Virus record (IMG/VR): IMGVR_UViG_3300047487_000042 | Span: 1-25,140 of that record | Direction: 5' to 3' (one strand) | From: a virus | DNA length: 25,140 nt | In this document: in pieces, positions 19,231 through 25,140 of the stretch | How the letters are laid out: each line of letters opens with the position of its first letter | Position numbering within the stretch: the first letter of the stretch is position 1 | The notes under the pieces: generated by a model | What the model saw: the letters and a program-made list of their open reading frames with translations, nothing else | The model's database searches: none | What the model was told of the DNA's origin: nothing | Made by a program: the position numbers and the translations under genes

Positions 19231-21488
19231 TACACCGTGTACCCGCGAACATCGCCGAAGTCGGCGTCGAGGATGATCTTGCCTGCCTGATAGTCTCCCC
19301 CGACAGTGTCGGAGACGAACTTCAGTTGCAAAACGCGCCTTTGCTCCTTCATGTCGATCTTGCTCGTAGAGCCATCGAACGTGTAGGGGCCGGTTATCTT
19401 GTCAGGCTGCTGCGGATAGGGCCTGCCCACGATATACAGATCCATGGTCTCAGTAAGCAGGAAGTCCGGCTCAACCCTTTCGAGGCGGGTCCACCTGTTT
19501 TCCCCCACCGGAGAAGGCTGAGAAGGACCGCCCGCGATGACACCCAAGTCAGAGGTTGTGAAGTAACTCTCAATCGCGTTGACAGTAATGCCCTTGACAA
19601 CATCCTTGCCAAACTCGTGTTGCCACAGGGGGTACAGACCCACAACCTTGTCAACCGTGACCTGAAGGTTAGATCCGCTTCCGAAAGTTGCTGTGAGCGT
19701 GTTCCCGACCGTATAGCCAGATCCAGGGTCTTCAATCGTCACCTTGGTGATAGACCCGCCATTGACCTCAAAAGTGGCCTTGGCGCCCGTTCCAGAGCCT
19801 CCGGTGAGAGTCTCGTAGGAATAGGTGCCGTCGGTGTAGCCAGTCCCTGCGTTGGTGATCGACAGGGCATTGAGGGTGCCGGTTTGATTGGCGTCCCATC
19901 CCGCTGCAACCGGAAACCTGAACACCTGAGAGAAGTACCCCGCAGACCTTCGAGACCCAAGAGCCTCTCCGGTGTCGTACCAAGCGTTCTCGCGGATGTT
20001 GTAGACGATCGCGTCCGTGGCTTCGCTGTTGTCCCCGCGGGGGTAGAACCACCAAACCTCTCCGAATCGCGGAACCTTGCTTGCCCAGACCTTCTGACGT
20101 TGGGTGTAGTTCAGGTTGTCGAAGAAGTAGTTCTGGTTCATGTCGTTGGGGACTTCCTTCACCACACCGTTGTAGAGAAGGAATCGATCCACACCGCACC
20201 AGAAGTAGATGCCGTCGTACTCAATGATGGATTGAGACGAAAGAAGCGAAGACTGGCTCGTGATGATGTCGTAGCGCCAGTATTGGGTGATCGTCGTGCC
20301 TCCCACAACGACATTCGTCGGGGCATAGGACACCCGAATCAGGGAGTCTAGAGACCAGAAAAGCCCAGAAGGAGCGTTAGAACCGCCTCGAACAGGCAAG
20401 CCTTGGACAATCTTCCCGGTGGCGACGTTGACCTCGTTGGCCTCCGCAGAAACCCAGTCGTCGATGTTCCCCGCAGCGCAGTTTCGGACAAGTCCGTCGT
20501 TGCCGTACACGAAGACGTAGGGGTGAAGAGTTACCACCCCGCCAGAGACCTTGACCTCGTTGTCGAAAATCAGATCGACGTTGGAGCCGTTGGCAGAGGC
20601 ATTCTGAGTCAGGGTCAGCGTCGTGGTGCTGATGGACAGAACTCGTGTATTGGAGGGGATGCCGGGGCCAGTCACAATTTGCCCCGCGGCAATGTTCAAG
20701 TTGGCCGCCGACAAAGTGACCGTCGGAGATCCTGAGGTGATCGTTGCGGCCTGTTGAGCGAAGACGCCCGCGGCGTAGAGGATCGTTCCGTCTACCGGCC
20801 CAACCAACAGATAGGTATCGACCTGAGAATCAATGTTGTTCAGATCTTGAGAAGGATGCGCCAGAAGCAGGTTGTTCTGCGAGTTGGCAGAGTCCACGAA
20901 GGTATCAAACTGCCACAAGTTCTCGTCACTGGCCACAAAGGGGCTCGTGATGGCGTTGACCTGCAGAAGAAAACCAGTTCCTCCAGGAATGGCAGCCGTG
21001 AGTTGATCTCCTACGGCAAAACGCATCCCGCCGCCCGTCAGGGTGACTGTCGTGATCACGCCACCGGCCACCACGATCGTGGCATAGGCGCTCATTCCGC
21101 TGCCGGAAACGGGGTAGGTCAGGGCTTGATTCGTGTAAGTGCCGTTGGTGTAGCCAGACCCCGCATCAAGGATCGTCAGAGTGACGATAGGACCGCCAAT
21201 GCGAAAGTCCGTAATGCCCGATCCGATACCATTGTTGTTGATCGGAACGACTTGAACACCGTCTGAATAGCCGTTGTAGACGTTGTTGAAGTTGTTCCTA
21301 GGAACGACAAAGACCCCGCGAGAGGGGCCTGACAGGTCTGGAGTGATCTCTCGGTATCCGCCCATCTTGCGAGGGCGCTTGCGCTGAAACCTTACCCACC
21401 GGCCGTCAGCGTAGAACTCCTTGTCGAAAAGAGTCCCATCCCGCTGAATACCGGGCTTGGTGTCGAGAGCGAATACCTTCTTTGTCAC
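19230..21488 (-). CDS. Tail nozzle / hub-like protein, 752 aa
   Basis: This is probably the tail tube-closing or stabilisation protein of a podovirus tail. The N-terminal motif KPGIQRDGTLFDKEFYADG, continuing WVRFQRKRPRKMGGYRE, is the typical start of nozzle/P22 gp10-like proteins. About residues 90-185 and 535-615 are two copies of a Gly-Thr-rich beta module (see repeat entry). Around 245-305 lies a third beta module (ATITSGSPTVTLSAANLN). Sequence FWSLDSLIRVSYAP and YFWCGVDRFLLYNGVVKE belong to the beta-propeller-like core. The start is GTG at 21488, with GGAG about nine bases upstream. It lies between a fibre-like protein and the small 81-residue protein. The exact tail position is inference. 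Confidence 0.7.
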   Translation of the reverse strand: MTKKVFALDTKPGIQRDGTLFDKEFYADGRWVRFQRKRPRKMGGYREITPDLSGPSRGVFVVPRNNFNNVYNGYSDGVQVVPINNNGIGSGITDFRIGGPIVTLTILDAGSGYTNGTYTNQALTYPVSGSGMSAYATIVVAGGVITTVTLTGGGMRFAVGDQLTAAIPGGTGFLLQVNAITSPFVASDENLWQFDTFVDSANSQNNLLLAHPSQDLNNIDSQVDTYLLVGPVDGTILYAAGVFAQQAATITSGSPTVTLSAANLNIAAGQIVTGPGIPSNTRVLSISTTTLTLTQNASANGSNVDLIFDNEVKVSGGVVTLHPYVFVYGNDGLVRNCAAGNIDDWVSAEANEVNVATGKIVQGLPVRGGSNAPSGLFWSLDSLIRVSYAPTNVVVGGTTITQYWRYDIITSQSSLLSSQSIIEYDGIYFWCGVDRFLLYNGVVKEVPNDMNQNYFFDNLNYTQRQKVWASKVPRFGEVWWFYPRGDNSEATDAIVYNIRENAWYDTGEALGSRRSAGYFSQVFRFPVAAGWDANQTGTLNALSITNAGTGYTDGTYSYETLTGGSGTGAKATFEVNGGSITKVTIEDPGSGYTVGNTLTATFGSGSNLQVTVDKVVGLYPLWQHEFGKDVVKGITVNAIESYFTTSDLGVIAGGPSQPSPVGENRWTRLERVEPDFLLTETMDLYIVGRPYPQQPDKITGPYTFDGSTSKIDMKEQRRVLQLKFVSDTVGGDYQAGKIILDADFGDVRGYTV
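19640..19890 (-). repeat. Beta-module copy B inside the nozzle-like protein
   Basis: It encodes LSITNAGTGYTDGTYSYETL, TGGSGTGAKATFEVNGG and SITKVTIEDPGSGYTVGNTL. It aligns by eye with copy A near 20940-21220 (LTILDAGSGYTNGTYTNQAL, YATIVVAGGVITTVTL, VGDQLTAA). This AGxGYTxGTY...xAxATxxVxGGxI module is widespread in environmental phage virion proteins and probably an exposed decoration. Boundaries are approximate. Confidence 0.65.
20940..21220 (-). repeat. Beta-module copy A inside the nozzle-like protein
   Basis: First copy of the Gly-Thr-rich module, at about residues 90-185. The shared frame is ILDAGSGYTNGTY, then SAYATIVVAGGVITTVTL and FAVGDQLTAAIPGGTG. It is separated from copy B by about 350 residues of core, so the two were probably inserted at separate loops or duplicated and moved apart. 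The boundaries are approximate. Confidence 0.6.
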
Positions 21489-21489
21489 T

Positions 21490-22728
21490 TCAGAATGCTC
21501 CGCCGGAGATGCCGCCGGAGAAGGTTCCCGTACCAGTCACACTTACCCCAGAAGCCGTCGTGTCAAGAACAAGGTTGCCTAGGATGGAAACGCCGAAACG
21601 CCCTGCTCCGGGACGGTACACGCCAGTGTTCGTCTCAGAAGCAAAGTTCAGACTAGGAGCGCCTGCAGTACCATTGGCCAGGGAGATGGCCGTAGCACCC
21701 GCTTGAGTCGTGTTGGCGTTGTAGAAGTTCGTTCCGTCGCAGATAACCGTAGCCTGACCGCCTGCAGGGATCACAGCATCTGCGGCCCCAACGGCTCCGG
21801 TTGTGACCGTGAGCGTAAAGCCGCCCGCAACCGTCTGATTGGAGATCACATACAGGTTTGCCACGGGCGGATACGTCACCGTGACGTTTGATACCAAGGT
21901 TCCCGTATAGAACTGGATCGTGTTAGATGCTTCGTTGGACGAAAGCGTGTAAGCACCACCCGTGACTGGCTTGGTCAGGACATTGAATTGGAAGTCAGAA
22001 CTCTGTCCATAACCTACCGTGACGAAGGCCGTTCCCGTACAGACGATGAGAGCAGATTCTCCGGGGGCAAAAGCCTTGGTAGTTCCTCCATCAAACAGTT
22101 CTGAACTTGTTGTTCCGATGGTGACCGTGCCAGAGCCATTGTTCTTGAACAGAAGAAACCAGTTGTTCCCAAGAGAGGAAGCAAGAGGCAGAGTGGCAGT
22201 CGTTGCCCCGCCTGTCCACACATAAGTCTGAGCCCTGTCTGCGGACACAAAGGTGTATGCAGCAATCAGAGAAACCGCGGGATGGCTTTGATTCAGCGTG
22301 GAACCAGTAGCCAAAAGACCATATCCCGCCAAGGATGCAGCGTCTGCAGCCGAGGTGCCGGTTCCGAAGGCAATGTTGCCCCAAGTACCCGCCGTCGTGG
22401 CGTTGGAGGTGATGTAGATGTACTTGACCTCACCGGCGGCGATCGTGATGATCGTGTTTGTCCCGGCGTAGTCCTTGACCGTGAAGGAGTTGGCGCCGAC
22501 ATTTCGGATCAGCGCATCGTTGCCGACTGAAGTCTGGTTCGCAGGCGGCATCCACAGTGCAAGCCCCGCGGATGAGGCCGTCACATTCATAATCCGCGCC
22601 GCGTAATCGTCGGTGGCGTTTCCGTTGATCGGCCACTCAAGTTGAGTGTTGGCCGACAGGGTGACAGACCGATACGAAACATCCGTCGGTTGGATGACGG
22701 TGCCGGTGAAGGGTGAGTTGTAACTCAT
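21490..22728 (-). CDS. Fibre-like virion protein, beta-rich, 412 aa
   Basis: The start is ATG at 22728 (MSYNSPFTGTVIQPTDVSYR) with AAGGA seven bases upstream; TTG at 22734 is less likely. The protein is Thr/Gly/Val-rich and beta-predicted throughout: NTQLEWPINGNATDDYAARI at the start, repeated W-T-G/V-T-I-G elements (FKNNGSGTVTIGTT) in the middle, and GTAGAPSLNFASETNTGVY, then RPGAGRFGVSILGN, at the end. That last element is a hallmark of phage tail fibres and appendages. No C-terminal S74 chaperone domain follows. It lies directly between the adaptor and nozzle-like genes, so it may attach at the tail hub. Receptor binding is inference. Confidence 0.65.
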   Translation of the reverse strand: MSYNSPFTGTVIQPTDVSYRSVTLSANTQLEWPINGNATDDYAARIMNVTASSAGLALWMPPANQTSVGNDALIRNVGANSFTVKDYAGTNTIITIAAGEVKYIYITSNATTAGTWGNIAFGTGTSAADAASLAGYGLLATGSTLNQSHPAVSLIAAYTFVSADRAQTYVWTGGATTATLPLASSLGNNWFLLFKNNGSGTVTIGTTSSELFDGGTTKAFAPGESALIVCTGTAFVTVGYGQSSDFQFNVLTKPVTGGAYTLSSNEASNTIQFYTGTLVSNVTVTYPPVANLYVISNQTVAGGFTLTVTTGAVGAADAVIPAGGQATVICDGTNFYNANTTQAGATAISLANGTAGAPSLNFASETNTGVYRPGAGRFGVSILGNLVLDTTASGVSVTGTGTFSGGISGGAF

Positions 22729-22737
22729 GATCAATCC

Positions 22738-23367
22738 TTAACTGTCAACCGCCACCGCCTGACGGTCGGCAACGCGCAACTTGTCTTCTGCGATAAGAGT
22801 TTGCATGGCTTGGTCATACATACCTTGCCACAGCGGAACTCGCTCATCGTTCTTCAAGAAAGACATTGATTGCAGCAGAGATCCGTACAAAAGAGCCTGG
22901 GGAGCGTAGATCGTGAACCAGTTGGTCTGGTTCGTGGCGTCCAAAGGCTGAATCCGCTCGTAGTACAGCACCTCGAAGTTGTAGGCGGCATCCGGAGTCG
23001 GAGCCACCATCCAGTGGGTGTAGTCGTAGTCGCAGTAAAACTTCGGCACCAGTTCTTGAGCGGGGTCAGGCCAATACTCGCGTAGGTATTCGTACTTACG
23101 CAGCAGAACCGGGTAACGCTTACCCGCCACCGTGATGTTCATCGAAACCGTTTTGTGCCACCGCGCGGGCTTATCGATGATATTGGTGCCCTGCACCATT
23201 GCACTGGTTTGAACCGTCAGGTTGCCTAGGAACTTGATCTGGGAGGCAATTACCTGCTCGGCAAGCATGATGAAGGTAGGGATCTTGTCGATCGTGGCCT
23301 GATCGGTACGCTCCAGGTAGGACTCAATGTCCGCAACCAGAGAGGTATATGTCATCGTGACTGCCAT
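22738..23367 (-). CDS. Head-to-tail adaptor-like protein, 209 aa
   Basis: ATG at 23367 shares one base with the preceding stop (TGATG) and follows AAGAAGG. The N-terminus TYTSLVADIESYLERTDQAT continues into PTFIMLAEQVIASQIKFLGN, and DKPARWHKTVSMNITVAGKR is followed by YEYLREYWPDPAQELVPKF. The sequence YDYTHWMVAPTPDAAYNFEV and the helical C-terminus fit the phage adaptor family (SU10/P22-like) that forms a ring beneath the portal. Length is normal for this family. It would join the portal to the nozzle; both are predicted to be packed together here. Confidence in the family is moderate to good. Confidence 0.78.
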   Translation of the reverse strand: MAVTMTYTSLVADIESYLERTDQATIDKIPTFIMLAEQVIASQIKFLGNLTVQTSAMVQGTNIIDKPARWHKTVSMNITVAGKRYPVLLRKYEYLREYWPDPAQELVPKFYCDYDYTHWMVAPTPDAAYNFEVLYYERIQPLDATNQTNWFTIYAPQALLYGSLLQSMSFLKNDERVPLWQGMYDQAMQTLIAEDKLRVADRQAVAVDS

Positions 23368-23759
23368 CACCACACCTTCTTCTTGATTGACTCGGGTTGC
23401 GGAACGAACTGCTTGCCTTGCCTAGTTCCTTCGCGCTTGGCTCGGGTTGTCGCCGCATACTCCGCCGGAGAGAGTTTCTCCCGAGCAGTCTTGGGCAGAT
23501 ACCTTTCGCCAGTCGCCTCAGGGCCTTGAGTGGAGGGCTTCCCGGACTTGGTTCCCCAGTCCTCTTTAGTCCACTTTGAGAGCGAATTATCGGCACTTTT
23601 CGGCCCCTTGTAACCCCCTCCAGAGCCTTTGTATTTCTGAGTGGCCAATTGAGCCTTGCGGGCGCTCCATTGACCCGGTTTCCCGCCCTTACTAGAGGCT
23701 TTGACCGAAGCGACGATCCGCTTCCACTTGGCAGGATCAGATTTGACGGCAGAACTCAT
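23367..23759 (-). CDS. DUF5872-like basic protein, 130 aa
   Basis: ATG at 23759 follows GGGGTAAAT, just past the lysozyme stop. An earlier in-frame ATG at 23780 lies inside the lysozyme gene and is less likely. The protein is strongly basic and Gly/Ser-rich. WKRIVASVKASSKGGKPGQW leads to QKYKGSGGGYKGPKS, then LSKWTKEDWGTKSGKP, ERYLPKTAREKLSPAEYAAT and GTRQGKQFVPQPESIKKK. This order matches my recollection of DUF5872, found in phages and giant viruses, with no known enzymatic role. It may be a small DNA-binding virion or packaging protein. Four Trp residues and no Cys are notable. It overlaps the adaptor gene by three bases at most. Confidence 0.75.
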   Translation of the reverse strand: MSSAVKSDPAKWKRIVASVKASSKGGKPGQWSARKAQLATQKYKGSGGGYKGPKSADNSLSKWTKEDWGTKSGKPSTQGPEATGERYLPKTAREKLSPAEYAATTRAKREGTRQGKQFVPQPESIKKKVW

Positions 23760-23761
23760 AT

Positions 23762-24205
23762 TTACCCCATCAAGGCACATTCGGCCTCACGACGACGAAC
23801 GAGGCCAGGAAGCACCTTCCCGCCGGCTTTTGTCCACAGCATCAACTGCTCCTTGGCTCCATCCCAGTCTTGGGCGTTGATCTTGCGCTTTAGGGTGGAG
23901 GTCTGCAAGCGACCAACCCCCAAGTTGTACGCAAAGTCCACGACCGCGTTGAACTTGGCGGGTTCCGTAGCCAGTATCGGGCACAGGCGCAGGACGCCGG
24001 GGGCGTAGGTATGCTGCAACTCCGCCATCAAAAGAGCGTCTGCCTCTTCCGTGGTCATCGGCGGGTCGGTCAACTGCACCTTCCGCCCGTCAGCGTAATA
24101 GGTCGATCCGTACCCGACGGTGGGAATACCTGCGGGGCACAGGTAGGGTTTACTTCTAAACCCCTCAAACCTGCGGCAGAGTTCTGCTGCGAGGTCCAGA
24201 TTCAT
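23762..24205 (-). CDS. GH24 endolysin (muramidase, T4-lysozyme family), 147 aa
   Basis: It hydrolyses peptidoglycan at the end of infection. The catalytic start is RRFEGFRSKPYLCPAGIPTV, then GYG: Glu14, Cys23 in the position of the usual Asp, and Thr29. This E-8-C-5-T variant is common in phage lysozymes. The remainder (FNAVVDFAYNLGVGRLQTST, WTKAGGKVLPGLVRRREAEC) fits the helical lobe, and the final GLVRRRxAE motif is typical. There is no signal peptide or SAR segment, so it needs a holin, and one is encoded just upstream with a four-base overlap. The ATG at 24205 is well placed. Length (147) is normal for the family. Confidence 0.9.
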   Translation of the reverse strand: MNLDLAAELCRRFEGFRSKPYLCPAGIPTVGYGSTYYADGRKVQLTDPPMTTEEADALLMAELQHTYAPGVLRLCPILATEPAKFNAVVDFAYNLGVGRLQTSTLKRKINAQDWDGAKEQLMLWTKAGGKVLPGLVRRREAECALMG

Positions 24206-24696
24206 AGACCGCGCTGCTTGAGCGTCCTGTCGAGGAACCAGTAATTGATGGTGCCCGACACCAGAGCCATGAAGTCAGCCGTCATCATGGTCATAAAAAC
24301 TTCCTTGGGCGGGGCGCCGTTGGTCCAAGCGTTCCAGGCGTACCAGAGATGAACAAAGGACCACAGGGCAATTACCCAGTATGTGACCACCGGGCGCACC
24401 GAGGCGCTCAAGGATGCTGCCCACCCACCTGCGGCTTTTGCCATCTCTGCCTGTTGGTTGATGGCGGCGTTAAACGCATCCATGACACCCACGTCGATGG
24501 CCGCGTCCCGCGCTGCGCCGATCTCGGCGAGTTTTTGCTGACCCCGAATCTGCTCCAGATCGCACTGGCGTTGGAACATCAGGAGTTCGTGGTTGCGCTC
24601 GTTCTTCTTGTCGAAGAACTTCAAAACCTCTGGCGCAAGACGAAAAATGCCCCCGAGAAGGGAGCCAAAGATGCCGCCGCTTAGAAGTTCCAACAT
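24202..24696 (-). CDS. 3-TM holin (GTA-holin-like), 164 aa
   Basis: The N-terminus has a Gly-rich hydrophobic segment (LELLSGGIFGSLLGGIF). A charged coiled coil at about 27-85 (KKNERNHELLMFQRQCDLEQ) follows, then two TM segments in VRPVVTYWVIALWSFVHLWY and in MTMMTADFMALVSGTINYWF, ending LDRTLKQRGL. The SVRPVVTYW...FWFxDR pattern is that of the 3-TM holins first described in gene-transfer agents. Its place directly upstream of the lysozyme supports the call. The start is ATG at 24696, sharing a base with the preceding TGA, after AAGGGGAACAAGTG. It forms membrane lesions that release the lysozyme (family role). Confidence 0.8.
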   Translation of the reverse strand: MLELLSGGIFGSLLGGIFRLAPEVLKFFDKKNERNHELLMFQRQCDLEQIRGQQKLAEIGAARDAAIDVGVMDAFNAAINQQAEMAKAAGGWAASLSASVRPVVTYWVIALWSFVHLWYAWNAWTNGAPPKEVFMTMMTADFMALVSGTINYWFLDRTLKQRGL

Positions 24697-24971
24697 CACT
24701 TGTTCCCCTTGGCAATGCGCTCACGCTCTTCAAGCAGCCTGACTTTTACTTGCAGTTCGTTGATGTGCGCCATCAACTGCTCTTTTTGAATCTGCCTGCG
24801 CTCTGCGCTGATCGGGCTGTCGGTTGGGACGCCCTCTTTGGTGATGAGCGCGGGCATCTGCCCTTCGATCTTGGTCAGACGCTCAGAGAAGGATGCCACT
24901 TGACCGAGTAGCCAAGCAAGCGCAGCCACCACGATTGGGATGATTGCCTTTAGTACATCTGACCATGCCAT
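24696..24971 (-). CDS. TM plus coiled-coil protein of the lysis cassette (spanin-like?), 91 aa
   Basis: One N-terminal TM segment (VLKAIIPIVVAALAWLLGQV, about residues 6-26) is followed by a soluble part with a long charged coiled coil (RQIQKEQLMAHINELQVKVR, about 58-85). The topology (N-in, C in the periplasm) resembles inner-membrane spanins, but no o-spanin lipoprotein frame was noticed. Other options are an anti-holin or XhlA-like accessory. It overlaps the holin gene by three bases and lies a base from the preceding gene. ATG at 24971; the next gene's stop is at 24975-24973. Confidence 0.6.
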   Translation of the reverse strand: MAWSDVLKAIIPIVVAALAWLLGQVASFSERLTKIEGQMPALITKEGVPTDSPISAERRQIQKEQLMAHINELQVKVRLLEERERIAKGNK

Positions 24972-24972
24972 G

Positions 24973-25140
24973 CTACAGCCCCAGTAAGTTCTTCAGGAAT
25001 AGCGCCGCCACTCCCGGCCCTAGAAAGACAGCAGCGATGGTGATGTACAGCAGATGCTCAATGCGCGTCATGCGCTTGCTGCCGTCCTCTAGGCGTCTTT
25101 CAATGGCTTCGTACCGTTGGGCGCAAACTGCTTCATGTAC
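24973..25140 (-). CDS. Membrane protein, C-terminal 55 residues (N-terminus off window)
   Basis: The frame runs off the right edge and ends TAG. It encodes a charged helix (AQRYEAIERRLEDGSKRMTR) followed by one TM segment (YITIAAVFLGPGVAALFL) and NLLGL. This coiled-coil-then-TM layout is like XhlA-type lysis-associated proteins or small holin partners. It abuts the lysis genes and is probably part of that cassette. N-terminal residues are unknown, so the family is not certain. Confidence 0.6.
   Translation of the reverse strand, partial: VHEAVCAQRYEAIERRLEDGSKRMTRIEHLLYITIAAVFLGPGVAALFLKNLLGL

Noticed and set aside
19326-20351. Open frame of 341 codons on the plus strand
   Set aside because: It lies entirely antisense to the nozzle-like gene, has Arg/Val-rich composition typical of a high-GC shadow frame, and lacks a Shine-Dalgarno.
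22728-22734. TTG start two codons before the fibre-like ATG
   Set aside because: The ATG at 22728 has AAGGA at proper spacing; TTG would place it too close.

Overview
This window looks like part of the genome of a tailed, probably short-tailed (podovirus-like) dsDNA phage or prophage. The host is probably a high-GC proteobacterium, perhaps a freshwater betaproteobacterium; that is inferred from gene-family resemblance and composition, not shown directly. Coding is almost gapless, with many 1-, 4- and 8-base gene overlaps. No tRNA, rRNA, CRISPR array or insertion sequence was seen. Terminase, portal, major capsid protein, integrase and a CI-type repressor are not here and would lie outside the window if present.

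There are three transcription blocks. (1) Positions 1-5798 run leftward: a YdaS/Cro-like DNA-binding protein, a DUF1376 replication protein, a DUF6475 protein, several small phage proteins (two with Cys/His zinc-type motifs), a RusA-type Holliday junction resolvase, a 30-residue membrane peptide, and a Ref-like HNH nuclease. (2) Positions 5902-9251 run rightward: about ten small, translationally coupled genes, including an SSB-like protein with an acidic tail and a PD-(D/E)XK exonuclease. The divergent region between these blocks (5799-5901) carries a 22-bp near-perfect operator-like palindrome. (3) Positions 9311-25140 run leftward and form a late region. In transcription order it encodes a membrane protein (cut by the window edge), a TM/coiled-coil protein, a 3-TM holin, a GH24 lysozyme, a DUF5872 protein, a head-tail adaptor, a fibre-like protein, a nozzle-like protein, a small protein, a giant 1896-residue internal virion protein, and three Ala/Pro-rich putative ejection proteins. 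Blocks 2 and 3 converge on a UUCG-capped hairpin whose U-tract serves the late (leftward) transcript.

The signals most worth a second look are these. A 91-nt, 23-bp-arm RNA hairpin in the DUF1376 leader has its 3' arm covering the Shine-Dalgarno. A cluster of 7-bp and 11-bp direct repeats lies inside the same replication gene, in the position of a lambda-type origin. A 36-bp/12-residue Thr-rich repeat of about 35 units in the giant virion protein has scrambled synonymous codons. A small gene near 3.7 kb seems to be split over two frames. An out-of-frame overlap of about 160 nt leads into rusA. Together the early genes suggest replication initiation plus recombination from a lambdoid-like control region, and the late genes suggest lysis, head-tail joining and DNA ejection.
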